DNA from: Tieghemiomyces parasiticus
Lineage: Eukaryota > Kickxellomycota > Dimargaritomycetes > Dimargaritales > Dimargaritaceae
Direction of reading: 5' to 3'
Length of the DNA: 17,741 nt
NCBI GenBank assembly: GCA_027575765.1
Contig: JANBPT010000967.1
Location: forward strand, 1-17,741
This document shows positions 17,665-17,741 of the stretch, in pieces. The number at the start of each line of letters is the position of its first letter. Positions within the stretch are counted from its first letter, which is position 1. A model generated the notes under the pieces. It ran no database searches and was not told the origin of the DNA. It saw only the letters and a list, made by a program, of their open reading frames with translations. The translations under genes and the position numbers were made by a program.

Positions 17665-17741
17665 GTAAGCAGTGGGCAGTGGTGACGGGTGTCCGGTTTA
17701 TTTCAGTAGGCTTGACTTCCTACAGAACTTGCCCGGTACCT
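17665..17741 (-). repeat. Right terminal inverted repeat, 77 bases, perfect
   Basis: Exact reverse complement of 1-77. Read inwards from the right end it gives the same AGGTACCGGG start and the same inner boundary at GCTTAC. No further copy of this repeat, in either orientation, was found by eye inside the window. Neither terminal repeat therefore has a nearby inward partner that would make it a small complete MITE within the window. Confidence 0.97.

Larger units (their letters stand above)
1..17741. mobile_element. Candidate giant TIR-bounded element (non-autonomous) carrying host-type genes
   Basis: The whole window is bounded by a 77-base inverted repeat that is identical at the two ends, with the first and last bases of the window matching. 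Inside are four host-type fungal genes and two gene-poor arms of about 1.9 and 2.7 kb. I see no transposase, tyrosine recombinase, integrase, polymerase or helicase, so if this is a transposon it would have to be moved in trans. Class II elements with long terminal repeats (Mutator-like elements, for example) are known to capture host DNA, but the superfamily cannot be assigned here because target-site duplications lie outside the window. Alternatives are two oppositely oriented copies of a short TIR element flanking normal chromosome, or a composite formed from two such copies. The repeat itself is certain; the claim of one mobile unit is inference. Confidence 0.5.

Noticed and set aside
1..17741. 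Linear plasmid or virus with terminal inverted repeats
   Set aside because: No protein-primed DNA polymerase, RNA polymerase or capsid gene is seen. The genes carry nuclear spliceosomal introns and are host-type.
1..17741. Starship-type fungal cargo element
   Set aside because: Those elements carry a DUF3435 tyrosine-recombinase captain at one end and normally lack long perfect terminal repeats. No captain gene is visible.

Overview
The window is nuclear DNA of a fungus, and it is closed at both ends by a perfect 77-base inverted repeat (1-77 and 17665-17741). The fungal assignment rests mainly on a 2143-residue adenylate cyclase (8532-14963, minus strand). It has the layout found only in fungal cyclases: G-alpha-binding motif, Ras-association domain, long leucine-rich-repeat array, PP2C-like domain, class III cyclase catalytic domain. 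The other genes have short spliceosomal introns with GTAAGT-like donors and often CTAAC-type branch sites. GC-rich coding sequence, intron-containing small genes and an intronless cyclase would fit an early-diverging filamentous fungus, but I cannot place it below 'fungus' from sequence alone.

Layout from left to right: perfect terminal repeat (1-77); a gene-poor, AT-richer left arm (78-1860); a four-exon membrane-anchored steryl ester hydrolase/acid lipase gene on the minus strand (1861-4214) with an AATAAA signal at 1768-1773; an apparently gene-free stretch (4215-5523); a tiny three-exon short coiled-coil (SCOC-like) gene on the minus strand (5524-6173); a 436-base divergent intergenic region; a three-exon gene for a TPR protein with a C-terminal arginine/serine (RS) domain on the plus strand (6610-8223); a 308-base convergent spacer with a CT microsatellite; the CYR1 cyclase on the minus strand (8532-14963); a gene-poor right arm of about 2.7 kb; and the second terminal repeat (17665-17741).

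The most notable feature is the combination of termini and contents. The terminal repeats look like the ends of a DNA transposon, and their similarity continues weakly and in register inwards for at least about 100 bases beyond the perfect part. Between them I find no transposase, recombinase, reverse transcriptase or helicase, only four apparently complete host-type genes, three with introns intact. The leading hypothesis is a very large non-autonomous TIR element, or a composite of two ends, that carries a block of host genes including the central cAMP-signalling enzyme. The main alternative is an ordinary gene block that happens to lie between two inverted copies of a short TIR element. Sequence outside the window (target-site duplications, other copies, empty sites) would decide.

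The four genes do not form an obvious pathway. Sterol-ester hydrolysis, a Golgi/vesicle-type coiled coil, an RS-domain nuclear protein and cAMP synthesis look like a stretch of normal chromosome. That supports either capture of a chromosomal block or simple flanking by repeats.
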